From NCBI RefSeq assembly GCF_002531725.1, contig NZ_NWSQ01000015.1:62001-126000 (forward strand): a stretch of 64,000 bases of DNA. Reading direction: 5' to 3'. The notes beneath the pieces were generated by a model that worked only from the letters and a program-made list of their open reading frames with translations, did no database searches and was not told where the DNA came from. The translations under genes and the position numbers were made by a program. Positions within the stretch are counted from its first letter, which is position 1; the number at the start of each line of letters is the position of its first letter. The DNA is from Rhizobium sp. L43 (GTDB lineage Bacteria; Pseudomonadota; Alphaproteobacteria; Rhizobiales; Rhizobiaceae). Positions 52,266-60,584 of this stretch are shown in pieces.

Positions 52266-53339
52266 CTATCGGGCGCCGCCGCGGTCCGTGCTTTCGCGCA
52301 GGACAACCTTGTAGCCGGTCAATGTCATCTCGTCGCCGGTCGCCTCGCCGCTGCCCTGCAGGGCATCCAGCAGGCGGGCGGCGGCCTGTCGGCCGATGCC
52401 GTAACAGTCGACATTGATGGTGGTGATGCTGGGATGACAGATCGACGAGATCTCGTAATCGCCGAAGCCGGCAATGGCGATATCACCCGGCACGTTCATT
52501 CCCCTGCGCTTGCATTCCATGATCGCACCGAAGGCGGAAAGGTCGGAGACGCAGAGAACCACTTCCGTGTCCGGCCAGCGCTCCAGGAGGCTCACCACCG
52601 CCTGGCCGCCCTGTTCCATGGTGATCGGCGGCACGCCGAAGGAAATCGCCCGGCCCGGTCCCAAGCCCAGTTCTTCGACAGTCTTCAGGAAACCGCTTCG
52701 CCGCTGGCTGCCGCGCGTATCGCGCGCCGTCGTACCGCCGATATAGCCGAACCTCCGATAGCCCTGACTGGCAAGTGTGCGCACCAGCAGGGACATCGCC
52801 TCGCTGTTGGAAAAGCCGACGACGTGATTGATCGGCTCCTCCGGAATTTCCCAGGTTTCAACCACCGGAATGCCGGCCTTATCAAGCATGCGCCGGGCGC
52901 GATCGGTGTGCGAACCGCCTGTCAGGATGACGCCTTCGGGGCGGCGGCGCAGCATCGCCTCGATCAGCTTTTCTTCTTTCTCGGCGGAATAGTCGGTATA
53001 GCCGAGCAGAAGCTGCAGGCCGGTATTCTCAAGCGCATCGGTAATGCCGCGCGCGGTGTCGGAAAAATTCGAATTGTTGATGGAGGGCACCAGCGCCGCG
53101 ATGAAGCCGCTGCGCCGCGAGGAAAGACTGCCGGCCGAAAGGTCGAGCACATAACCCAGCGCGTCGACCGCCTCCATGATGCGCTTGCGGGTCTCTTCGG
53201 AAACGCTGGCATCCTGCCGAAAGGCGCGCGAAACGGTCATGGCCGAGACGCCGACATATTTGGCGACCTCAGCCATCGTCAGCTTCTGGGCGTCTCCTCC
53301 CTTGAGACGCTTATCTTTTGGCTCATCCTCGTTTTTCAC
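52266..53339 (-). CDS. LacI-family regulator of the aldonate locus
   Basis: A 357-residue regulator (GntR/IdnR-like type). The helix-turn-helix is LTMAEVAKYVGVSAMTVSRAF near residues 20-40, followed by hinge ALGYVLDLSAGSLSSRRSG and the periplasmic-binding-like sensor domain (FGYIGGTTARDTRG, AIAGFGDYEISS). The start is GTG at 53339 with GCGGAG upstream; the first 18 residues are a charged extension. It probably binds the ATGTTATCGATAACAT sites. A weaker copy at 53390 suggests self-control. Confidence 0.92.
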   Translation of the reverse strand: MKNEDEPKDKRLKGGDAQKLTMAEVAKYVGVSAMTVSRAFRQDASVSEETRKRIMEAVDALGYVLDLSAGSLSSRRSGFIAALVPSINNSNFSDTARGITDALENTGLQLLLGYTDYSAEKEEKLIEAMLRRRPEGVILTGGSHTDRARRMLDKAGIPVVETWEIPEEPINHVVGFSNSEAMSLLVRTLASQGYRRFGYIGGTTARDTRGSQRRSGFLKTVEELGLGPGRAISFGVPPITMEQGGQAVVSLLERWPDTEVVLCVSDLSAFGAIMECKRRGMNVPGDIAIAGFGDYEISSICHPSITTINVDCYGIGRQAAARLLDALQGSGEATGDEMTLTGYKVVLRESTDRGGAR

Positions 53340-53362
53340 TGGGCTCCGCTTTCAATCAGCTT

Positions 53363-53380
53363 CCGAGTTGGGCAACTCGG
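53363..53380. promoter_or_regulatory. Perfect palindrome in the leader of the LacI gene
   Basis: CCGAGTTG (53363-53370) and CAACTCGG (53373-53380) are exact complements around GG. It lies 24 bases upstream of the GTG start, between the gene and the operator-like site at 53390. It does not resemble the ATCGAT operator, so it could be a leader hairpin or a site for another regulator. Confidence 0.5.
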
Positions 53381-53389
53381 GACACGATA

Positions 53390-53405
53390 AAGTTATCGCT
53401 ATCAT
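53390..53405. promoter_or_regulatory. Degenerate LacI operator near the regulator gene
   Basis: AAGTTATCGCTATCAT matches 13 of 16 positions of ATGTTATCGATAACAT. It lies 51 bases upstream of the LacI start, so it may give weak autoregulation. Confidence 0.5.
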
Positions 53406-53484
53406 CGCACAATCGATATTATTGCGGCACTGCATCGTTCCACAGTCCGCCGATCTCTGTACGATGAGCGCAAAACAGGGCAGA

Positions 53485-53500
53485 ATGGTATCGATAACAA
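53485..53500 (+). promoter_or_regulatory. LacI-type operator before the lactonase gene
   Basis: ATGGTATCGATAACAA matches 14 of 16 positions of the two perfect copies, including the core ATCGATAAC. It ends 19 bases before the ATG at 53520, in a position to block transcription or initiation of the lactonase gene. Confidence 0.75.
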
Positions 53501-53519
53501 TTCGAGGTGAGGGAGCATC

Positions 53520-54446
53520 ATGTTCGGAGAAATCGAGGGTACGGGGTTTGAGATTCTCGACCCGCGCTTTGAAAACTGCTTCGTCGGCCATGCCCGCGTC
53601 GAGCGGCTTTGGACGGGCGGCCGCTGGCTGGAGGGGCCGGCCTGGTTCGCCGCCGGACGGTATCTGGTCTTCTCGGATATCCCCAACAATCGCATGATGC
53701 GCTACGACGACACCAGCGGGCAGACCTCGGTGTTCCGCTCGCCCAGCAACAACTCGAACGGCAATACGGTCGATAATCAGGGACGGCTTGTCACCTGCGA
53801 GCATCTGACGCGCCGGGTCACGCGGACGGATTTCGACGGCGGGATTACCGTGCTGGCCGATCGCATTGCCGGCAAAAGGCTGAATTCTCCGAACGACGTC
53901 ACCGTCAGATCCGACGGGACGATCTGGTTCACCGACCCGAGCTACGGCATCCTCCACGATTATGAGGGCGATTACGGCGAAGAGGAAATCGGCGGATGCC
54001 ATGTCTACCGGCATGATCCGGCAACAGGCACGACCGAGCAGATGACCTCCGATTTCGTCAAGCCGAACGGGTTGGCTTTCTCCCCTGACGAGACCCTTCT
54101 CTACATTGCCGACACCGGGGCCTCGCACCTGCCGGGCGGTCCTCGGCATATAAGAAAGCTCGCAGTATCAGGCGATGGAAAGCTGACCGATCTCGGCGTT
54201 TTCGCCGAATGCACCTCAGGCTTTTTCGATGGCTTTCGCGTCGACCGGAAGGGAAGGATATGGACGAGCGCCGCCGACGGCGTGCACGCCTATGACCCGG
54301 ATGGCACCCTGCTCGGCAAGATCCATATTCCGGAGATCGTTTCCAATGTCGCTTTCGCAGGCGAGAAACTGAGCCGCCTCTTCATCACCGCGACCACGTC
54401 TCTCTACGCTGTTTATCTCACCGCCAACGGCTCGAGGCCCGGGTAA
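53520..54446 (+). CDS. SMP-30/gluconolactonase family lactonase
   Basis: A 308-residue six-bladed beta-propeller enzyme without a signal peptide. The metal-binding glutamate is E39 in WLEGPAWFA, the Asn/Asp ligands are in NSPNDVTVRSDG and LAFSPDETLLYIADT, and FRVDRKGRIWTSAADG is a repeat blade. It would open an aldonolactone to the free acid used by the dehydrogenases and kinase of this locus. GAGGTGAGGGAG precedes the ATG. A strong bidirectional hairpin follows. Confidence 0.9.
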   Translation: MFGEIEGTGFEILDPRFENCFVGHARVERLWTGGRWLEGPAWFAAGRYLVFSDIPNNRMMRYDDTSGQTSVFRSPSNNSNGNTVDNQGRLVTCEHLTRRVTRTDFDGGITVLADRIAGKRLNSPNDVTVRSDGTIWFTDPSYGILHDYEGDYGEEEIGGCHVYRHDPATGTTEQMTSDFVKPNGLAFSPDETLLYIADTGASHLPGGPRHIRKLAVSGDGKLTDLGVFAECTSGFFDGFRVDRKGRIWTSAADGVHAYDPDGTLLGKIHIPEIVSNVAFAGEKLSRLFITATTSLYAVYLTANGSRPG

Positions 54447-54449
54447 TCG

Positions 54450-54487
54450 CCGAGGAGAGGCTGCCCTTCCAGGCAGCCTCTCCTCGG
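54450..54487. terminator. Bidirectional terminator hairpin
   Basis: CCGAGGAGAGGCTGCC (54450-54465) and GGCAGCCTCTCCTCGG (54472-54487) form a perfect 16-bp stem with loop CTTCCA between the convergent lactonase and VWA genes. There is no long T run on either strand, but the stem is unusually stable. Confidence 0.75.
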
Positions 54488-54508
54488 GAACTGACGATCG
54501 ATCAGTCT

Positions 54509-56629
54509 TCACCGCTGGCTGAGGCCGTCCGCCAGCCTGATGAGGCCGAGGAAATCCGACCGGTAGCCGAAGGTGTCCGTTCCCCGCGATGCCGCGGCGA
54601 GATCGGCAATCGCCTGATAGGAATAGGCATCGACGGCGGCGATGCGGCTCAGTTTCTGGCCGAAGGCGGCGACGGCCACCGAGAAACGGACATCCTGCGG
54701 CGCCGCATCGACGGTGGCGACCGTGTTGCCGTCACCGACGGGCGTGGTGATGAGGGCGCTCTTGTCTTCGCCCGGCCGCTTGTAGCGCATCTTGACGAAG
54801 GCAAGCTCGCCTCCATGCGCACTATCCGATGTCGCGGCGGGCGCCTTGTCGGCCGTGCCGTAACGCAGGTCGTCATTCATCACCGCGGGACTTCCCTTCG
54901 GCGTGATCTCGTAGATTGCCGTGACGCTGTGGCCGGAGCCGATATCGCCGGCGTCGACACGGTCATTGTTGAAATCCTCACGGTTGAGCGCCCGCGTCTC
55001 GTAGCCGATCAGCCGGTATTCGGCGATCCGTTCCGGGTTGAACTCGACCTGGAACTTGACGTCCTTGGCGATCGGAAACAGCGTCGAGCCGGCTTCTTCG
55101 ACCAGCGTCTTCTGCGCCTCCGCCAAAGTGTCGATATAGGCCGCACTGCCATTGCCGTTCTGGGCCAGCGTCTGCATCAGCGAATCGTTGAGATTGCCGC
55201 GCCCGAAACCGAGAACGGTCAGGAAGATGCCGTCCTTGCGCTTCTCTTCGATGATGCGCTTCAAGTCCTCGTCGCTCGACGGGCCGACATTGAAGTCGCC
55301 ATCGGTCGCCAGCATCACCCGGTTGACGCCGTCCTTGACGAAGGCCTGTTTGGCAAGATCATAGGCCGCCTCGATGCCTTCGGCGCCGCCGGTCGAGCCG
55401 CCCGGCTCCAACTTGTCGATTGCCGATAGGATCTTCGATTTCTCCGCCACCCGCGTCGGCTCGAGCACCGTGCCGGCATTGCCGGCATAGGTGACGATCG
55501 AGACGGTATCGTCGGGTTTCAGCCTGTTGACCAGCAGACGGAAGGCGCTCTTCAAAAGCGGCAGCTTGTCCGGCTCGTCCATCGAACCCGAGACGTCGAT
55601 CAGGAAGACCAGATTGGCGTGCGGCGCAGTCGCCGGCGCGATGTCATAGCCCTTGATCGCCACATGCATCAGTTCCGTGTCGTGGTTCCACGGGGTCGGC
55701 ATCACGGTCACCGTCGCCTTGAAGGGCTGGTCGGCTTTGTCAGGACCCGGCCAGTCATAGGGGAAATAATTGATCATCTCCTCGACGCGAACCGATTGCG
55801 GATCGGGCAGCGCCCCGCCGGTCAGCGACCGGCGGACGAAGGAATAGGAGGCGCTGTCGACATCGGCGGAGAAGGTCGAAACCGGATCCGTCGCCACACT
55901 TTTGATCGGATTTGCCGCGGCATTGGCAAAGCGTTCGCGATCAGCTTCGACTTGAATCTCGACGCGCCCTTCCTCAGGTGGAACAGGCGAGGGGGCGACG
56001 GCGGCCATCGGTTCGGCCAATAGCTGTCCCTGAGCAGCCATGCCGGGAGCGGCCGGCGCAGCAGGTTTGGCCCCCCCGAGTGCCGCGGCGGAATCTTCCG
56101 ACTTGCTCTTGAGAGCGGCAATTTCGCCGGCATCGAATTCGGAGAGCTGCTCCGCTGCGGGCTTTGCGGGCTGTGACTCCTTGTCCTGCAAGGCTTGCGC
56201 GCCGTTGGCGGCAGACGATTGAGCCGGCCGGTTCTCTTCTGTCTCCGCAGGGTAAAGCCGAGGCGCGGCCGCGACGGGTTCGGCCGGTTTCGGCGCATTG
56301 GTTTGCGAAAGGTTGCCGGCGATCTCGGTCTGGTCGACGATCGGTTGGTTGCGGGTCAGCTCGATTGTGAGATAGCCGGCTGCGGGAATGACGAGCAGCG
56401 TCGCAAGGGCTGAACCGGCGAGGAATTTCTTATTCATGGCAGGGCTCCATATCCAGTTGATGATGGAGCTTTGACGCCAGCCTTTCGCACTTCCTTGGGG
56501 CGCCGGCGCATTATTTTCTGCGGTGTCGAAGGCCTGCATCGCCGCGGCAAGCGCGCGCGCGCGCGCCTCCGGATCGGCTGCCGGCGGTGTGAGGCGGGAG
56601 AGCTTTTCCAGTTCCTTGTCCACGGTCAT
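54509..56629 (-). CDS. Membrane-anchored von Willebrand factor A protein (YfbK-like)
   Basis: A 706-residue protein. Residues 1-65 are probably cytoplasmic, a membrane segment lies near 67-90 (KFLAGSALATLLVIPAAGYL), then a long Pro/Ala/Gln/Ser-rich linker to about 230, a YfbK N-terminal domain (TFSADVDSASYSFVRR), the VWA domain with the MIDAS motif DVSGSMDEP near 344, and a DUF3520-like C-terminus. Its start overlaps the sigma-factor stop by four bases, where an anti-sigma gene usually lies, but no HxxxCxxC zinc motif is seen. A (GC)8 run occurs in its first 30 codons. Confidence 0.87.
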   Translation of the reverse strand: MTVDKELEKLSRLTPPAADPEARARALAAAMQAFDTAENNAPAPQGSAKGWRQSSIINWIWSPAMNKKFLAGSALATLLVIPAAGYLTIELTRNQPIVDQTEIAGNLSQTNAPKPAEPVAAAPRLYPAETEENRPAQSSAANGAQALQDKESQPAKPAAEQLSEFDAGEIAALKSKSEDSAAALGGAKPAAPAAPGMAAQGQLLAEPMAAVAPSPVPPEEGRVEIQVEADRERFANAAANPIKSVATDPVSTFSADVDSASYSFVRRSLTGGALPDPQSVRVEEMINYFPYDWPGPDKADQPFKATVTVMPTPWNHDTELMHVAIKGYDIAPATAPHANLVFLIDVSGSMDEPDKLPLLKSAFRLLVNRLKPDDTVSIVTYAGNAGTVLEPTRVAEKSKILSAIDKLEPGGSTGGAEGIEAAYDLAKQAFVKDGVNRVMLATDGDFNVGPSSDEDLKRIIEEKRKDGIFLTVLGFGRGNLNDSLMQTLAQNGNGSAAYIDTLAEAQKTLVEEAGSTLFPIAKDVKFQVEFNPERIAEYRLIGYETRALNREDFNNDRVDAGDIGSGHSVTAIYEITPKGSPAVMNDDLRYGTADKAPAATSDSAHGGELAFVKMRYKRPGEDKSALITTPVGDGNTVATVDAAPQDVRFSVAVAAFGQKLSRIAAVDAYSYQAIADLAAASRGTDTFGYRSDFLGLIRLADGLSQR

Positions 56630-57150
56630 ACCTCTTCCTTGCCGAGCACTGTTTTCAGCCTCTTGCGCGCCTCATGGACCTGCCAGGACACGGTCGCCTC
56701 CGAACAGCCCATGACATCGGCGGCCGCGGAATGGCTGAGGCCTTCGCCGTAAACCAGCAGCACGGCGTCGCATTGCCTTTCCGGCAAAGCGCGCACGGCG
56801 GCCCACAATTCGCTCGACAGCTCGTCGTCATTTCCACCAGGTGCATCTGGCTGCGGTTCGGCGGCGTAAGCGCGGAATGTCTGCTCTTCCCGGGCCAGCT
56901 TGCGCCTATGGTCGCGGGCGGCGTTGAGCGTCAGCGTATAGAGCCAGGTCCTGAAGCGGCTGGCGCCGCGAAAGCTGCGGATGGCAGCGCCGAGCTTGAC
57001 GCAAACCTCCTGGGCGATGTCGTCGGCATCCGTGGAACTGCCCGACCAGCGCCACGCCGTCGCGTGGACGAAATCATAATGGCGCGAGACCAGTTGCCCG
57101 AAGGCCTCCCGGTCGCCGCCCTGCGCTCGTTCTATGAGCTCCGCATCCAA
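56626..57150 (-). CDS. ECF-type RNA polymerase sigma factor
   Basis: Sigma-70-family factor of about 174 residues. Region 2 is FGQLVSRHYDFVHATAWRW and ADDIAQEVCVKLGAAIRSFRGASRFRTWLYTLTLN (key part: DADDIAQEV, FRTWLYTLTLN); region 4 is ALPERQCDAVLLVYGEGLSHSAAADVMGCSEATVSW (key part: EGLSHSAAADVMG). I suggest the TTG at 57150 (reads MDAELIERAQGGDREAF) with GGGGGTAGG upstream; a GTG 33 bases earlier is possible. It is translationally coupled to the VWA protein. Confidence 0.87.
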   Translation of the reverse strand: MDAELIERAQGGDREAFGQLVSRHYDFVHATAWRWSGSSTDADDIAQEVCVKLGAAIRSFRGASRFRTWLYTLTLNAARDHRRKLAREEQTFRAYAAEPQPDAPGGNDDELSSELWAAVRALPERQCDAVLLVYGEGLSHSAAADVMGCSEATVSWQVHEARKRLKTVLGKEEV

Positions 57151-57428
57151 TTGCGCACCTACCCCCAAGCCATCCCGCACAAAGCCATCCAGCACGATGC
57201 TATTTCGAGATTGAGACGTTTCTCCGATGGATTTCCTTGGGTCGGCGACGAAAAAATTATCAGTTTTTTTAAAAGGCGGCGAAGCCTGGAAATGCAGGGG
57301 CAAATAATGAAGCGTCGCGACATCCTCGGGTCGCGACCAGACAGATTGCCGCCGACGCGAAGGCGCATGATAAGCGCAGAGTCGGCCAGGGACATGGATC
57401 TTCGTGTCCCAAATCGAAAGGACCCTGC

Positions 57429-58340
57429 ATGTCCGCTCCCACATCTGTGCCCACCGAAAAGGGCATCCTGCAATTTCTCGAGATTTGCGATAGCTTCTAT
57501 CCCGCCGACGCCGTCGAAGCGCCGGTCGAGCAGCAGCGGCATTGGTACGATGCTTTGTGCGCACGCTTCGACCGCCCGCTGCCCCCTGATATGATCTTTG
57601 CGGACGGCATGGTCCAGCGCATCCCGATCCGGCGCTACCGGCCGCGGAAAATCTACACGCGGACCGTTCTGCTCTATCTTCATGGCGGCGGTTTCGTCGT
57701 CGGTTCGCTGGAGAGCCATCACGCCATCTGCGCCGAGATCGCCGATTTTGCCGGTGCGGAACTCGTTTCCGTCGATTACCGGCTGGCGCCTGAATTTCGC
57801 TGGCCGGCGCAGACGGATGACGGCTTCGCGGTGTTGAAGCATCTGCTTTCCGCGGGCAACAAAGTCGTGCTGATCGGCGACAGCGCCGGCGGCAATCTGG
57901 CGGCGGGCCTCGCATTGCGGGCACGCGACGAGGACCTATCCGGCATCGTCGGCCAGGTTTTGATCTATCCGGCGCTCGGCGGTGACCTCGATGCGGGCTC
58001 CTATCTGGAGATGGCTAAGGCGCCTGGCCTGACGACGGCCGATGTCGCCTATTATCGCGAGATCCTGCAGGCGCCGGCAGGCAATGAGATCGCAGAACCG
58101 CTGCGTGCATCTTCGGTTGCCGGGCTGCCGCCGGCCTTCATCACCGTCGCGCATTTCGATCCGCTCCGAGACGATGGCCGGCACTATGCCACCCGGCTTG
58201 CAGCGGCAGGGGTCGAGGTCTGGTTTCGGGAGGAGCCGCAGATGGTGCATGCCTGGCTGCGCGCCCGCCACATGAGCGAGGGCGCAGGCGACGGTTTCCG
58301 CGCCGTTTGCGAGGCCGTCCGGCACTTCGCGGCGGCTTAG
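57429..58340 (+). CDS. HSL-family alpha/beta-hydrolase (esterase)
   Basis: A 303-residue cytoplasmic esterase. The oxyanion-hole motif is HGGGFVVGS near residue 84, the nucleophile motif is GDSAGGNLAAG near 150, the acid is in AHFDPLRDDG and the histidine in MVHAWLRARH. This is the hormone-sensitive-lipase-like family acting on short acyl esters. The last codon and stop TAG (58338-58340) are inside the left arm of an inverted-repeat element, so the C-terminus was probably set by its insertion. Confidence 0.9.
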   Translation: MSAPTSVPTEKGILQFLEICDSFYPADAVEAPVEQQRHWYDALCARFDRPLPPDMIFADGMVQRIPIRRYRPRKIYTRTVLLYLHGGGFVVGSLESHHAICAEIADFAGAELVSVDYRLAPEFRWPAQTDDGFAVLKHLLSAGNKVVLIGDSAGGNLAAGLALRARDEDLSGIVGQVLIYPALGGDLDAGSYLEMAKAPGLTTADVAYYREILQAPAGNEIAEPLRASSVAGLPPAFITVAHFDPLRDDGRHYATRLAAAGVEVWFREEPQMVHAWLRARHMSEGAGDGFRAVCEAVRHFAAA

Positions 58341-58556
58341 AGCCTTTCCGGGTTAGATTGCAGCATTCTGCCGGAGCAGGTTTTCGTCAGGGCAAAGGCG
58401 ATTGGCGATGGGCATACCCCTTGGTACGTCCGAGCCGATCGCCTTTGATCCTGGCGGAAGATGCCCGGCCCTTCGGGTTGGCTGAAACGGGCCGGTCGAC
58501 CACCCGACTCCGTTTGAGCCAACAGAATGCTGCAATCTAACCCGGAAAGGCTCTAA
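58337..58556. repeat. 220-bp inverted-repeat (MITE/RIME-like) element
   Basis: The outer 34 bases at 58337-58370 (TTAGAGCCTTTCC to CAGCATTCTG) are repeated exactly, inverted, at 58523-58556. The inside has further pairing arms such as AAAGGCGAT with ATCGCCTTT. There is no coding frame. The form fits a short nonautonomous palindromic element like the RIME repeats of rhizobia; I cannot assign a named family. It lies between convergent genes and supplies the esterase stop codon. Confidence 0.8.
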
Positions 58557-58559
58557 CGA

Positions 58560-60569
58560 TCACATTAGGTCACGCGCAATCCGCTTTTCCGCAAAGTCCT
58601 TTTCGAAGATCTGCACGTCATCCTCAAAAGCGGTCACCACGGCACTGATGATCCACTCGGTCCTGGTGCAAGCAATCCGCGCGGTCGCAACGGTGCGCAC
58701 GAACCACTCCGCCCGGCGCATGTCGCAGATCCAGGTCGACGTCCCGGTCATCGACAGCGGATCGTCGGGTGAAATCGACCAGATTTCCTCCCGCAGCTGG
58801 CGGGTCGAGAGACCTGTCTCAGGGTGTTCGTAAAGTCCGGTATCCTCGTGGATGTGATAACCCGTTCGATTGGTCGAGAGATGGCGGACGACCTGCCGCT
58901 TCGTCGCGGCCGCCGCGTGCTCGATGTATTTAGGCAGGGGATCGGGATTGGCCGGTTCCTTGATGTCGATCTTCTGGTGCTCGCCGAGCATCGGCAGCCC
59001 CAGGCCGAGTGCCGCGATATCGACCTCGATGCCCTCGTCATCAGGCGGCGGCAGGATCATCGGCCAATAGGCGGTGGAAAGCGAAAGGCGGATGCGATGC
59101 CCCTTACGGAAGCGATAACCGCAGGCATCGAGCACGAGGCGGATCGACACCCTCTCGCCTGGCATCAGCGGCTTGGGATCTGCATTGCCGTCCCGGTGGG
59201 TAAGATTGACGACGCCGAAGGCGACACGCGTTGCCGTGCCGTCCGGATGGACGTCGACGAGCCGGGCACAGAGGTTCCCACCGGTTGCCCGGGAGCGTAG
59301 CGCAAGCGTCAGCACGGGTCGGCCGAGATAGTCGTAATCGCCAGCAAGCGGCATCGTATCGAAGGTCAGCGAGCCGGCATCGTCCAAGCGCTGATCGACC
59401 GCCATTTCGGCGTCGGGCTTCAGCGTGAAATATTCGCCTGATGCCGTCCCGGTGTCGAGCGGAGAGCGGAGATAGACGGAATGTTCGGGCGCATGCGGGA
59501 TCGGCATGCCTTCCGTCAGCTTGCCGAATTGCTCGACATAGAAGCACTGCATCTGCGGCATCGACCAGACGTCCTTGGCGACCCAGAAGCCCGGATCGCT
59601 GTCGCGTCGCGGGGCAGGACGGACGGCGTCGAGAATATAGGCGCGGGCCTGCGGCAAGCCGTCGATGCCGTTGTTCTCGCCTCGCAGCCATCTGTTCCAC
59701 CAGGCGATCGCTTCGCCATGGAAATCGGTGCGCGGCTTCGGCCAGGCAAAGTGCGGATATTTGTGGACCCAGGGGCCGATCAGCGCCTTGGCTTTGCCGC
59801 CCAGGCCTTCAACTGCCATCAGCGGCGTATTGCGGTAGCCGTCCGCCCAGCCGGCAATCACCAGCGCGGGGATCTCCACGCTCGAAAAATCCTCTGAGAT
59901 CGAGCCATGACGCCAAAAATCATCGCGCCGCTGGTGGCTCAACCACTCTTCCATGAAGAAGGGTTCGCCGGCCAGGCGTTCCAGCCACATCTCCTTCCAG
60001 CGTTCGCCGACGAGTGCGGGGTCGGGCGAGCGCGACTGGTAACCGAGCATCGTTGCCGCCCACGAGAGCTGGGCGGAGAGATGGCAGCCGTTCTTGTAGT
60101 GGATGTCGTCATTGTAGCGGTCGACGGTCGAGGCGATCGATATGACGGCCTTCAGCCCCGGCGGACGCAGTGCTGCGACCTGCAGGCTGTTGAACCCGCC
60201 CCATGAGATGCCCATCATGCCGACCGCGCCGTTCGACCAGGGCTGCGCGGCAATCCAGGCAATGAGCTCGCAGGCATCGGCAAGCTCACGCTCGGTATAT
60301 TCGCCATCGATGACGCCGTCGGATTCTCCCGATCCGCGGATATCGACGCGCACGCCGGCAATCCCGGCTGCAGCGAAGACGGGGTAGGTGGATTCATCAC
60401 GCGGGCTTGTCCCGTCGCGCTTACGATAGGGCAGGAACTCGAAGACCGCCGGCACGGGATCCTTCTCCGTGCCGTCGGGCATCCAGATGCGTGCGGCGAG
60501 CCGCGTGCCGTCCTTCAAGGTGATCCACTGATTTTCGATGGTCGTGAAGCTGCGGTCTGACATGGTCAT
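58560..60569 (-). CDS. CocE/NonD-family hydrolase (X-Pro dipeptidyl-peptidase-like)
   Basis: A 669-residue serine hydrolase. The N-terminal alpha/beta-hydrolase domain has the nucleophile motif GISWGGFNSLQ near 127, the cap DGEYTERELADACELIAWIA (key DGEYTERE), and the C-terminal jelly-roll is typical of CocE. No signal peptide is present. Two in-frame ATGs (60569, 60563) are possible. It follows a Tat-exported peptide-binding protein by 15 bases, so it may hydrolyse an imported acyl or peptide-like compound. Confidence 0.88.
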   Translation of the reverse strand: MTMSDRSFTTIENQWITLKDGTRLAARIWMPDGTEKDPVPAVFEFLPYRKRDGTSPRDESTYPVFAAAGIAGVRVDIRGSGESDGVIDGEYTERELADACELIAWIAAQPWSNGAVGMMGISWGGFNSLQVAALRPPGLKAVISIASTVDRYNDDIHYKNGCHLSAQLSWAATMLGYQSRSPDPALVGERWKEMWLERLAGEPFFMEEWLSHQRRDDFWRHGSISEDFSSVEIPALVIAGWADGYRNTPLMAVEGLGGKAKALIGPWVHKYPHFAWPKPRTDFHGEAIAWWNRWLRGENNGIDGLPQARAYILDAVRPAPRRDSDPGFWVAKDVWSMPQMQCFYVEQFGKLTEGMPIPHAPEHSVYLRSPLDTGTASGEYFTLKPDAEMAVDQRLDDAGSLTFDTMPLAGDYDYLGRPVLTLALRSRATGGNLCARLVDVHPDGTATRVAFGVVNLTHRDGNADPKPLMPGERVSIRLVLDACGYRFRKGHRIRLSLSTAYWPMILPPPDDEGIEVDIAALGLGLPMLGEHQKIDIKEPANPDPLPKYIEHAAAATKRQVVRHLSTNRTGYHIHEDTGLYEHPETGLSTRQLREEIWSISPDDPLSMTGTSTWICDMRRAEWFVRTVATARIACTRTEWIISAVVTAFEDDVQIFEKDFAEKRIARDLM

Positions 60570-60584
60570 ATATCCAGAAGAGCT

